64,000 bases of DNA, from positions 1,736,001-1,800,000 of the forward strand of contig JAPEIS010000016.1 of NCBI GenBank assembly GCA_029531795.1, given 5' to 3'. The notes below the pieces were generated by a model. It was given only the letters and a program-made list of their open reading frames with translations. It was not told the DNA's origin and made no database searches. Shown here piece after piece: positions 47,919 through 59,510 of the stretch. Within the stretch, counting starts at the first letter, position 1; every line of letters begins with the position of its first letter. This stretch comes from Sclerotinia nivalis. Lineage: Eukaryota; Ascomycota; Leotiomycetes; Helotiales; Sclerotiniaceae. A program made the position numbers and the translations under genes.

Positions 47919-50900
47919 ATTCAACAGATTCAAATGAAAATGAAAATGGACAAAGGATTTTGAAACATGGTCATGAGGCTCCACATAATAATGGTCATGA
48001 ATTGTGATTATTTTGTGATGAATAATTGGGGATTTATGTGGTAGACGATTGAGATGTGGCATGGTATACCATTCGAAGGAAATTGTTTGGGATGGAACAA
48101 TGGATGGAATCAAATGGGGCCTTCATCCGTGTTTGCGAATCATACTTTCCAATTACGTTCATGTGAAAATGGAAAAACAGTCTGATCATCTCGTGTCCGG
48201 TCTACTTCACTCTATACCATATGATTCCCTTTTTGGAGCACGTTTCATGCGCGTGTATGATATTTGAGATTTGACTAGTACAATCAGCGTACTCATCATA
48301 TATCATATATCCCATTCAACAGATCATGTCATTGAGTATACATCCCCGTCACAAACCACCAGACCAGTATACCATATAATATCCACAGATCCTAAGAGCA
48401 TTTACTTCCGCATAACTATCCATCTATCCATACCAAACAAATACCTCAACTTCGAGTAAGTAGGTAAACATCACAACTCCCGCTCTTCTACATCTATTAT
48501 GTCATCCATCTATTTGTTCTATTTCTCTTCGTTTACGCATACCTCTCTATTTTATTTATATCATTCTCCATCTTCATCTTCATCTTCATCTCCACCTCCA
48601 TATTTATATTTATATCTATACCCATAAGAAGCCTATTCTCCATTATAACCTCGCATAAGATCTTATATACATACCCAATCAACCAAAAAAAAAGCAAAGC
48701 AAAGACAAGATAAGGTAAGATGATCCATTGAATCAAAATACTTGAACGGCTGGTACATAGTATTTATAGTTCTTCATACCATTAGTACCCTTTCGTGGAT
48801 TTTCTTTATATTTCAGTTTAGCGGTATGGAATGATGTCGATATTGATATTGGTATTGATATTCATGATGCATGATGCATGATGGGACAAAAGGAGCTTGA
48901 TTTTGTATTAGAGGTTTAGATGGGTGGGAATAGAAGTTGAGGCCTGATGTATTCGAGGGAATCTTATTTTGATATTTTGTGTAGATATATTAGGTATGTA
49001 GATATAGATATCAAACCCCACAACTTGGAACTGGTGATTTGATGTCCATATAGTATATACAGAGCGGAGCGGAGAGGAGCACAACTGCTTTGGGAAGGGG
49101 GGGCTGGGGGGTTATATTGGATGTATGGGTATATATACTACTATATATGTAGAACAGGCTAATATGAGGTAGATTATGTGATGTTCTCCAAAAGTATTGA
49201 ACGGTGGTATTTATTCTGAGCGTCTTTTTATGTGTAAATCCTTTGGCTTCTGTGGAGTTCAGCTGTTGTATTGATACTGATATTTGTGTTTGTGTTTGTG
49301 TTTATGTTTATAGCTATACTTATAGCTATATCAATACTCATATGTAAACCAGGAGGTTACTCGTAGATTTGTATTCATATCGATATCGATTCGTGAAGAG
49401 CATTATATATTTATAACAAGAATTCAGAAATTCGATCCATATTTATCGCTATACTCATAACCATACCAATATTATATTCATACTATTAATCCCGTACTCG
49501 TAGATTTGTATCCATATCGATTCATGTAGAGTGCAAAAAGAAATCAGAAATTGATCCGTCAGTACTATTATACACTTGCAGTACAAGACCATATCAATAA
49601 AAATGCAAATGAACCCAATCCACCCCAGCCCATCTCTTCTATTCAATGTATACTAGGTAATCATATCCACTACATCCCATCCCATCTCATACAATCCTGT
49701 ACCGTCCCCCATTTTCGGAATGCTCCATATATATATACCATGGATGTACTCTTACCTACCTACATGTAGACCTTGCAGCAACAAAATAAACCATGTGATT
49801 CCCCTCTCCACATTGTAGATCCACTGTACCATCTAATATCCATTCCAAGAAAGGGGTATGGAGATAGGGATGAGATGAGGATGAAATACCGCCACACCTT
49901 ATTCCGCGGAGAAGGATCATACGGCCGGTAAAGCTTCATACATATCCACCAGATATTAACATACGAACTTCCATAGCTGGGTATCATTATCAATCTCCGT
50001 CTCATTTTATAGAAATAGATCCCCCGCTAACATCAATGTTAATCATTAGCACCGGAGGCCATGAAACCATCGACCGTCCTCCCTCCGGCACTGAAGCTCG
50101 ATCCGGTTCAAAATGTAGATATGTTCACCATTACCAAATAGGTAATCCACTCCGTTACATATCTTCCATCTTCCGTCTTCCATCTACCGTGCTACATCTG
50201 GTGCCACTGCCAATACCTGTGCCGTCTCCAAATTCGAGCTTGTAGATATACCGTATTCAACATCATCGAAATAGGTATCAACTCCGTCTCCACATCTCAA
50301 ACATCTACCCTCCCCACGCACTCTGAGCCCATATACCCGTATCTGCGCACATAGTACATGCCGGCAGTTAAAAAATACCATGACCATAACTCCTAGTCCC
50401 GGACCTCCACGAACCGTCGATTGGATCTCTACCAAATTTCAAGATTGAGTGCTGTGGATATATTCACTATTACTTAGATAGCTAATCAACTCCGCGTCTG
50501 TGTTCCTGGAGTATCTACCGTTCTCCACTTGGAAGTTGAAACACTGCGACTCCCCCCAGACTTCAAGAACTAAGTTCCAGGAACCAAAACCCAAGAGCCA
50601 AGATCGGAAGTATATTCGGCAAATATCTTCACCATTACCTAAACAAGGAATCACTCCGTCCCTATCGTTTCTACCATACTCGGAAGACTAATAACTAGTA
50701 TCTACCATCAACCCGACACTTGGTCATTTACCAAATTTGCCATAACCCCGAATCTACACCTCTAAATTAACCCAAGGAAAGTTCCATTTATTAACCATGT
50801 TAATATATCATTCCCCTCCTCATCCGAAGCACCTATGCTCTTTTCATCTCTTTCTCCGCTCCGTTCCTAGCGCAAGTCAGTGTTTGACTAACTAAACAAG

Positions 50901-53900
50901 CATCAAGCATTAAACATCACTCTATCTGTCGATCATCTAAATAAGATACCCCTTGTTATCCCCGAGGCTATCAACAAGTATAAGTCTTAGCTTACCCCAG
51001 ACATTGATTGAGATCAGACATGGAGTTAGGTAATTCCGCTTATGGTAAATCGAGCCATAGGGTTCGGGAAATCCCTTTTTGGGGAAAATTTGATATGGTT
51101 GATCGTTCATGAATATCTACCCCATACGAAAGAATTTTTTGAGGCGGTCAAAGATGGGTTTCAGTTATTTTTGTCAATCTTTATTTTTCAGCCTTGGTTT
51201 TGTGTTTTAGAAGGTTCTTCGTGTGGCTTAGGTCACATTCCGCCTCATCAATCAGGGGTACTGACTATATTTGTTTAGAACTACCTTGTACCTCATGCAC
51301 CCCAGAAATCATCGAAACGTCACATCTTCATATCTAATTTACCTACAACAACTCTCTCTACCCATCATCAATCCTCCCAATCTCAAATCTGATCTAGGAA
51401 CCCAATTCATTTACGACACATACCATGATTTTCAATTCCAGGCCTTGTAACCAAGATCATAATCCCTGTCATCTAGTCAATTTTTCATATAAGACTTACT
51501 ACTCTACCATGCTTCGTAACTGAAACAACACCAATTTTTCTCTAAACTAGCTAAATCTACTAATTGCCAATCTGGTATTGATTAAATAAATGTGGCTTCT
51601 ACGTGTTTCTCAAATTTTAAACTTCGGATAGGGCTTGGAGTTGCACCGATGATTCTCCTTGTTCTTTGGTTTGAACTCATTACTCGCCTTATTTTTGATA
51701 CTATCGCACTGCATTGGATGAGTTTTGGAGCTATATCGAATTGGGTTTAGTTTTTCATTTTAGGGAGTGGAGAGATGTATTAGATAGGGTTCTAGTTGTG
51801 AATCAAAAGCTTCTAGATCTATTTCCTAGACTGTTGATTGAGATTTTTAATTTATATTTTGCTGGTGTGTGTTTTAGTCTAGAATATTTTTCTTCTGAAT
51901 CGGTAAGTTCCTTCTAGAAGTCTTCGTTTATACTTTTTATTATGTCTGAAGCAGCTAGTTTGGGTATTAAGGCTTAGTTAGATAGATTCTAGATACACCT
52001 TTACTTTACCCTCAAGCTTACAACGAGGAACTACTTATTGGCGTTGGTTCCAGTGGCCAATAATAAACACAAATTTATAAATGATGCCATGTGATGATAC
52101 CAGAAACTAATATAGTTCCACGTGTATAGCCTTGCGAAATTAAATCACCGACCCTGGCCTGGGGATTATCTCCGATGACCATTATAAGTTCACTAAAAAT
52201 TATGTTCCTGGCACTTCTACTAGTGTACGTTACACAAAATTTCCACGATGCTTGACCTTTATTGATACTTCAAGGATTGATCTCTTGTTTGCTGAAGTAC
52301 ATTAAAATATGCATACGTATAGTATAGTAAAGGCTAAATTCATCTCCAAGCACAACATCCTCACCATTAATCGTGCCGCATCTCATATTTTCCCGTACTA
52401 CCCATTACTCGCGGACAAAGACCTCATCGTCGATGCGATGCATATAAACTATAGTATCAAAACATACTACCAGCAATGATTCTCCCACCACTCAGTAACC
52501 CCGATACTAAGATTCACCTCCGAAACTACTGAAGAACCAATTTAGCACGAGGGAGGGACGCGTTTGACCATCCCCCCTACTTCCCAAACCACAGATCGCC
52601 ACAAGGGAATATCCTTATTTCCTCCCTGGACTAAATTAAACACCTACCCAAGGTACTAAAATAAAACCCCACGTTTTTTCCAAAAGTGAAGTCTAACTAC
52701 GGTCCCGTCTCGTAGTGTAGTTGAGGTACGATGGTACAAAAACTAGCCGATCTCGCCCCTTTTTAATCCCTGCATGTTTTGTAGATGTTGTGTTATGTGC
52801 TACGAATGGATGGTTATTAATGGATGAATAATCGAAATGGAATGATTGATTGAAGGGAATGAGATGAGTGAAATGAAATGAACCGACGATAACGGAATGA
52901 CGTTTAATAATTTATTATACTTTTACTTTGCTCGGCGTAATACATACAATGCATGGATGATTGTTTTTATTCATTTTTTTTCCATCAACGTCATTATTCT
53001 CATCATGATCATCAATAATATAAATTCAAAATATTAAACAGAAATAAGTACATGACAATGACCAATTCACCTCATCAATCTCCCATTCTCTTCCGTTTTC
53101 TCTTCTAGACTCAAACATGTCTTGGTAAGTAGGTGGGTATGTACTCGAGCAGTAAGCCCCCAAACTATAACTCAATAACAAACCCCGATACCAAGATTCT
53201 TAATCTCCTAGTGCTCTTATCCGGTGTTTTTCTAGTATCTCTCCAGATATCCCCCGTGGGTATACTTCGGAAGGGTTATACTTCAAACCTTTGGAGGGGT
53301 AAATGGCGGGGTTTTTCCGTTGCGAGAACGGAAGTTTGGATGGTGCGGAATGGAATTGTTTTACAGTATAGGCTGAATAGCAGAGCGGGTTGTGGGTTAA
53401 GGGCAAGGAGTTGTATGAAGATGCAAGTGAAGAAGATTGAGTCGTTGAATTGATGAGCATTAGATCATTCAAAAGATCTATCCAGTGTCTATCAACAAAG
53501 ACCGATCTATGACACCTAATCAAATCCTAACGAGGAGAATGCATCTCTACTCTAACCATTCCTTATCTGTCCAAACCAAGTACCCAAAAACCTCAGGGTA
53601 AAAAAAGAAAACGCAACAATAAACAACCAAAACAAATCTGTTCTGTAGAATCCTAGTCGGGGTATAGGGCGTCCATCCTGAACACCTTTACTCCATCCTA
53701 TGCCACCTTGTATGCCAACAGCTAACTGTATGGCCCAAATTTCATTCATACGCCTTCCATGTTCGTGTTTCCCACCATTTTCCTTATATCCAGAGAATTA
53801 ATACCATAAAGCGTAAAACTTGTAACCGTTGGCTAGTGCATTTTTTTTTTGTTTTTGTACAATATTGCTGCCAATAACGGTGTTACATACGAATCGAGAG
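47919..53900. other. Long intergenic stretch with decayed repeats
   Basis: No gene is recognised in 6 kb. Around 49300-49560 two ~140-bp segments are related: ACTCGTAGATTTGTAT followed by CATATCGAT occurs near 49361 and 49497. A separate four-member repeat family lies at 50115-50660. GATATTGATATTGGTATTGA-type runs sit near 48836-48860. Frames at 51042-51278, 51714-51917 and 53133-53453 have no family match. 52830-53000 is A/T-rich and may be the 3' flank of the bZIP transcription unit or nothing. Confidence 0.5.
50115..50660. repeat. Dispersed ~45-bp block, four members
   Basis: Related blocks start near 50115, 50242, 50454 and 50621. They share GTAGATAT, TTCACCATTACC, AATAGGTAATC and ACTCCGTC in that order, with different members keeping different parts. 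Spacings are 127, 212 and 167 bp. The first member contains the inverted repeat ATTACC AAATA GGTAAT. A fragment with TCTCCGTCTC near 50000 may be a fifth. The sequence between blocks is unalike. Confidence 0.65.
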
Positions 53901-55010
53901 TTATACCATTGTCATATGCTCAAGGGCTGTAGGATAACTTGACACATTATGTCGATATGCGGCATCGGCGCCATTGTCCCATATCATTGTGTTCGGGGAA
54001 GGATAATCGAAGTTCTCTGTCAAACTGGACGAGAAAGCATTTTGAAATCCGGAATTTTGGTGAAGTGGCATGGATTGTGAATGTGACATGGGGTGAGATC
54101 GCGCCATATGTGAGATGGATCCCATGGATCCGATGGGCATAGATTGAGTAAATGACATCGGTTGAGATTGCCCCATTTGTTGAAGAGCTCTCATTTGTTG
54201 AAGGGTACTCATAGATTGAGGTACCGAAAACTGTGGGGATGAGCTGATTTGAGGAGATCCGGTATGAGACACGGTATGATGGGAATGTCCTATGGATAGA
54301 GGGGATCCAACGAGTGAAGGTGATCCGATATGAGATTCCAAATGTTGCGGAGATCCCATGTATTGAATAGATCCGAGTCCATTTGGTTGAGGCTGTACTA
54401 TAGGTTGATGAAGGTTGGTGGGAATCGTGGGATACATTGCTTGGCTGGCTGGAGAATATTGCTGGCTTTGAAAACCCGCTGTGGGTCGATCCATTTCTAT
54501 CCCCTCCAAAATGCTTTCACCAGAGAAACCTTGCGTTAAACCCAAATTTTGCTTTTCAGGTGCAATCATCTCTACTGGATGTTCTGGAGTAGATGACAAT
54601 ACTTGTTCTGGGTCAATGCCATGTCGCAACAACAACTCAGTCAAATTTTGAACTCGCTTTTCCGATTCGGTAAGACGTCTCCTCAGCTCGGGATCCTGGC
54701 TGTTCTCTAAAATCTTGACCTTTCTCTCCAATGCTGCCAAATTGTTTCGAGCTTTTTCCCTAATATTTCTTTGGGCGTTGCGGTCGTTTTCTCTCTTTTT
54801 CTTTAACGCAACTGGGTTCATGTTTTGTACACTTCTTCTGCTTTTAGTGGCTATGATTCATGTCAGAGATGATTTAAGAACGTATTGAAGATGGTTTGAG
54901 CCAGATAACGAAGATATTCACATACCTTGTGATTTATTGTCTCCGATCAGTTGGGGAGGCTCCATTTTGACCATGACAGGAGTCGTAGTTTTAGAGTTAT
55001 CGTTAATCAT
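53901..55010 (-). CDS. bZIP transcription factor
   Basis: Two exons on the minus strand, 55010-54926 and 54850-53901, with a 74-nt intron (GTATGT..CATAG). The product is 344 residues. The basic region, about 44-63, reads LKKKRENDRNAQRNIREKAR and is followed by a short zipper (about 67-103) with heptad Leu/Val/Ile positions. In AP-1-like proteins the DNA-contacting Asn lies two residues before the A of AQR; here that place is Asp51 with Asn50 just before it, a variant I believe occurs in a fungal bZIP subgroup. The rest is Gln/Ser/Pro/Met/His-rich with repeated GSPQ, SHTGSP and QPMS-type units, likely a disordered activation region. The protein should bind DNA as a dimer in the nucleus; targets are unknown. 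The ATG at 55010 is preceded by ten A residues on the coding strand. An internal ATG (54821, residue 39) starts just before the basic region and could give a shorter form. Confidence 0.88.
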
Positions 55011-58000
55011 TTTTTTTTTTTGGGGTTTTTTCTATGTTGTGATGAATGGTGACAGATGCTTAGACGATTGAAGGAAGAGGAAGAAGGTCGAAGATATGGT
55101 CCACAAATATCATAGAAGGTCCTAAGGGTTTCCCAAGTGCTTTCCCCAGTCGTGCACTAATGTGATCCGATTGTGTAATGAGATGTGAGAAAGGGTACCT
55201 TTGAAATTTGGATCTTGAAGATGGGTATCGCGAAATGGTGCGTGCTTAAATTCCCTGGGGAAGATGGAGCCAATATATTGACACTCGAGCTCTTATAATT
55301 TCCTTGGTTTGAGTTGCGGGGCGAATGGGTCACGAATCTCTAGCTTGAAAAACTGGGGTCCAGGATACTTTTCTAAGTAGGTTTGTCTACCGGCAAAAGT
55401 TAAGTTCCGACGGCAGGTATAGAGGGAACTTCGGGAAGGGATGTTCTCCGACAAGAGCGAGCGAGCCTTTAAAGTACTATTCTTTACACTCATTCTGGAG
55501 TTGCTCTGGTACAATAGATAGTCGTAAATATTCTAAGCTAGAATGCTTTAGTCCCCGTGTCAATTTATCGTGGATCGATACTAAATTAGTTTCTCGAAAG
55601 TGCATTAAACCATCGTCAGGGATCATGGAGTGTTTTTCAATGGCGTGTATGGATATAGTCGTTGGTGGATATAGAAATTGGTCATTGTGGGTAAGTGGAT
55701 AAGTGTGTGGGTAGGAGGGTTGGTAGATCTTTTGAAGAGGAGGGGTGTATCTAGTTCTGTTGCGGTGAACACTTCAAAACAAAATAAGTCCTTCTTACCG
55801 ATTACTTATGTATATAGACAAGTTTGCAATTGTGAACGAACCTCATCTCATAAGATGAATTATATCTAGCAAATACCGTTGAGTTGTGAGTGGCAGCTTA
55901 TAATGTGATGTGAAAATAACTCTTTCGGCCGAAGTTTTTCCTAACTGAGAAAACAATTGGTTGAGAGGGGCTGAAAAGGTTTCTACTTCCTCAGAATAAG
56001 GTTTATTTTTCTTCAAGGTCCATTTATCCCTTATCTAATTGGATTGGTATTCGTGAAGTATAAACCGAAAAATATATGAAGCCTAAAAGGCAAGTACAAG
56101 CCATAGACTGCCGAATCACCAACAATTTGCGAGCTATTTCCCGAACGGTGACCATCGGCTTCTTCAGCAGTGGTTACACAACATATGCGGTTGACCCTTA
56201 CAACAAGGTAAGAGAATTATTCTCCGAGGCTGTTTCCGAGATACATGCCTTTTCTCTATACGGAGTATAGTATCGCCAATTAGAATGGCTGGCCGAACCG
56301 CCTTATGCGATTATTTTTTTCAAGGGACGTACGTATATGCAAGTCCAGGGTTGAATGCATCTAAAGATCTTCAAATTTCTTATTGCGCAAAGTACCTACA
56401 TATCATTGCCGTCTTGTGATTGACTTTAACACTCTATGTAATACTAATTTTCGGTGCAGAAACTCGAAAGCATGTAAAGATCAACAGCTAGTTAAGCTTG
56501 CTTCTCTTCCTTCAAATCTTTTATGTGATACATATATTTTTTCTAGTCAGTGTGTTGTTTAGATGGTCAATTTCATGAATTTGTTCCTATCTGGTTTCTC
56601 CTAATACGGCAAGTTCAAATGTTGGAGATAAAATCATTTTAAGCCCTAGAAACGTGCTAAAACCCCCCCTTCACATACTTTAATGCCAATTAGTCATGTG
56701 AGCCATGTGGCAAGGCGCGACGTGATGGACGTTTCATGAAGAAATTTGACTTTCGTGGCTCTGTCAGGGCGGCTGATATTGTCATTAGCATACTCCATCA
56801 AATTGGTGGTTGGTTGACGTAACAGGGCGGATCAAGAGAAACAATGCAAGTGAAAAGCAACATTAGCACAAGTGGCAATAGATGTACATAGTGCGAGCAT
56901 GTTTTTCGGGCTAAAATATTGTTATCCTTGATATTAATCCCTATTTGAATTTTTCAAATTGAAATACTGTGGCACCACTGGTAGGCTGAGCATATACCTA
57001 TAATTGGTTCATCAAGAACGACATGCTGAAACGAATTAACTCTAGAATTCGAATTCGAACTCGAACTCGAACTATAATATGAAGTTTAAAACTCCGAAGA
57101 ATTTCAGGCCTGCAAGGAAGAGTGAGATTTGAGAGCTCAGACCGTTATTTTTTACTGAGTAGTCTTGGTTGGTCTCGTTCAATTATAGCCACAAACAGCT
57201 TTGGAATTTTCTCGTAGCGACTCAGCTGTCATTGTTGAAGCTGATAAAATAGTCGAGAACTTCTCATCCGGCTTTTCTTGAAGTCCTTGAAACTATTCTC
57301 AATCAATGAAATCCTTCGAAAAAAAAGCCCATTTGAAGAGCTATACGCTCGCATGAAGGCGAATGTCAATCGTACTTCTCAAATTTATACTCGGGGTTTC
57401 AAGACTTAATGGGGAAATCCACATCGCGGTGAAGATCTTGAGCCCTGCGTTTCTTTTCCTTTGGGTGTGTTGACGTCTAACGCTATTTTACTAGTTTTCG
57501 AAGAGTCTTCGTTTTACACATCATTTCAAAATGCTGGTTACCACCTAGCGCTCAATAAATGTATAAACGCCAATATGATACAAGGTATTGTGTCCAAGGC
57601 TTGAAAATTTGAGTTCAATCTTACTTTTCAAAAAGATCTCGATTTTTTATGGATCTCAAAGTTAATATGATTTCTTGCATTATCCGCCTACGGCGTCGAT
57701 CCATTGATGCATCAAATCGATATAGCGGGCGCACGGAGAATGCTTTAGAGAGTTCGTGGAAACAGAGAGAGAAGTAAAGGAGTTTATTGTCAACGTCTTT
57801 TCTCGTCTTTTCTCGTTGGACAACACATTAATAAGTATACGGCCTACGCGACTTTCAGGCTTTCCAGGCCCTCCTCCAGGCCCTCCTAGCCCAAGCTAAA
57901 CATCGTTTTCCAAGATTCCGACCACCACACATAAACAAATGGGAAAGTAACACACCCTCCGTCTCTACAATTCAATAAGAAATCAGGTTTCCTGCTAGTT

Positions 58001-58150
58001 TTGCCGGTTTTGATGAGATCTTCAATACTTTTTGCTTTCTCTCACTCTCTGTTTTGTCGATTGTTCAGTCCTAAGAAACACTATCTTTTGTTCCAGTTCA
58101 CTCCGGTATTGAATTTCAATCATTATACGAGCAAAGTTACGATGATCAAG
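55011..58150. other. Intergenic stretch between the bZIP gene and the aquaporin pseudogene
   Basis: Holds the bZIP promoter and leader at its left end. Nothing else is recognised. A 64-codon frame at 56076-56270 ends near a GTAAGAG donor-like site but has no family match. GAACTC/GAATTC runs lie near 57048-57074. Confidence 0.5.
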
Positions 58151-59510
58151 ATGGTAGCTAATCTTGAAAATAGTGGTGGTCTCAAATCATTTCGTTGCCT
58201 TTTCAGGTGAATTAGTCGGAACCTTTCTCTTCCTCTTTTTTCGCTTGTGGCGGAACTCAAACCGCTAATTAAGCATATCAAGCGAGTACAGTAGAACTTG
58301 GTTATACCGGATCAAAATATTTGACCAATCAAATCCGGTATAGAGAAATATGCTTGGAATTTCACCTCCGAACTTCCGATTTCCCCATAATTATTATGTG
58401 ATAATTTCATTCGAAAAAATCCAAGGTTATTTATACTATTTTACACCAAAAATATCCTGGATATATGCCAAAAATCCGGTATTCTCGTACAAAAATCGAT
58501 CAAATCGGGAAAATTTTCCGGTATCCCCAGGATTCCGGTATATCCCACTCCGGTATAGCCAGGTTCTACTGTACCTCGATAATAGCAAGTCCGGATCTAA
58601 TTAATCAATTGCTTCACATTTCTTTGATTTTCGACTTCAGCCCTGCCATCAATGTCTGGATAATTTTTGGTGTTGGTGAGGGACTTTTCAATTCGGCTGT
58701 GTGTGTCCACCCCGCCTTGACCTGGACATGCCAGTTCCACATTGCATTGCCAGCGAGTATCAGCAAAAGGCCCGAGCATAGGGTTTTCCGGAGTCCGGGT
58801 TTTGAATGGAGACAATTTTTTACTATGGGGAGATGAAATTCAAGCTCTAATGTTTGTAGATCAGAGTTGCTCTTTGCATTGTGGATGTATTGGTCGATGT
58901 GGTGGGTCCTAACAGGTAAGTTTCTAACTAAACATCACAACTTAGGGTCCTCCCGTGTGGACTTCTGATAGCAGTGTCCTTGATCCACCTACAACGTCCC
59001 ACATGTTCATTATAGAGTTCTAGAAATCACGATCACTTACATCAAACATCTAGATCTATTTTCATATTCATCGACCAAATCCTCACCGCTGCCGCCGTTG
59101 TTCGAGGCTTCATCCCAGGGGGACAATGTCCTCGGTCGTTGAGCACTGTCCTCCGGTATTTCTATCACATTAAGTTTTTTCCTCGAAACGTTCTTTACCA
59201 TCGAATTAGAATTTACAATTTTCATGTTAGCCGCCGAGAAAACGAAAGCTACATTCGTGGCACCTGTAGGGATAGTGCTTGCGCTCTTTGTTGCGGAGAT
59301 TGACGAATATTGCTTGGACAGAAGGTGCTTTGAATCCTGCTAGAGTCTTTGGTGCAAATGTTGTTAATGAATTTAGGAGCTGCCATTGAATTTACTGTAA
59401 GTTTTAACTTTCATGGCTTAGTTTTGGCTGCTGCAGTATCATGCCCCATCTTGGGACCATGCCCTAGGACCCTGAAGCTATTTCGCCGCTGTTCACGGAC
59501 GGCTTCTCCA
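58151..59510 (+). pseudogene. Aquaporin (MIP family) pseudogene, interrupted by a MITE
   Basis: Pieces of a fungal aquaporin occur in order on the plus strand but in shifting frames. GELVGTFLFLFF starts at 58206; one extra T in the run at 58236-58241 then shifts frame, after which FACGGTQTAN and a stop follow. The MITE at 58287-58573 comes next. After it, LINQLLHISLIF and INVWIIFGVGEGLFNSAV (about 58600-58700) match the helix before and loop of the first pore motif, with NPA changed to NSA. TAAAVVRGFIPGG is near 59090. FTIFMLAAEKTKATFVAPVG and ALFVAEI run at about 59215-59306. A frameshift near 59306-59310 precedes GALNPARVFGANVVNEF, which keeps the second NPA box. A TGA at 59387-59389 replaces the usual Trp of HWIYW. 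A GTAAGT donor (59397) survives. It cannot make a functional channel. Confidence 0.85.
58287..58573. mobile_element. pogo/mariner-like MITE inserted in the aquaporin pseudogene
   Basis: The left end reads TACAGTAGAACTTGGTTATA and the right end, reverse-complemented, TACAGTAGAACCTGGCTATA; both continue CCGG, so the ~24-bp inverted repeats differ only by two transitions. TA at both ends (58287-58288 and 58572-58573) is the expected target duplication; without it the element is 283 bp. CCGGTAT occurs several more times internally as subterminal repeats. No transposase is encoded. CAGT ends with TA targets point to the Tc1/mariner-pogo superfamily. Confidence 0.88.

Noticed and set aside
53133..53523. 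Overlapping 106- and 107-codon frames on opposite strands
   Set aside because: Neither has recognisable motifs beyond one possible hydrophobic stretch; likely chance frames.
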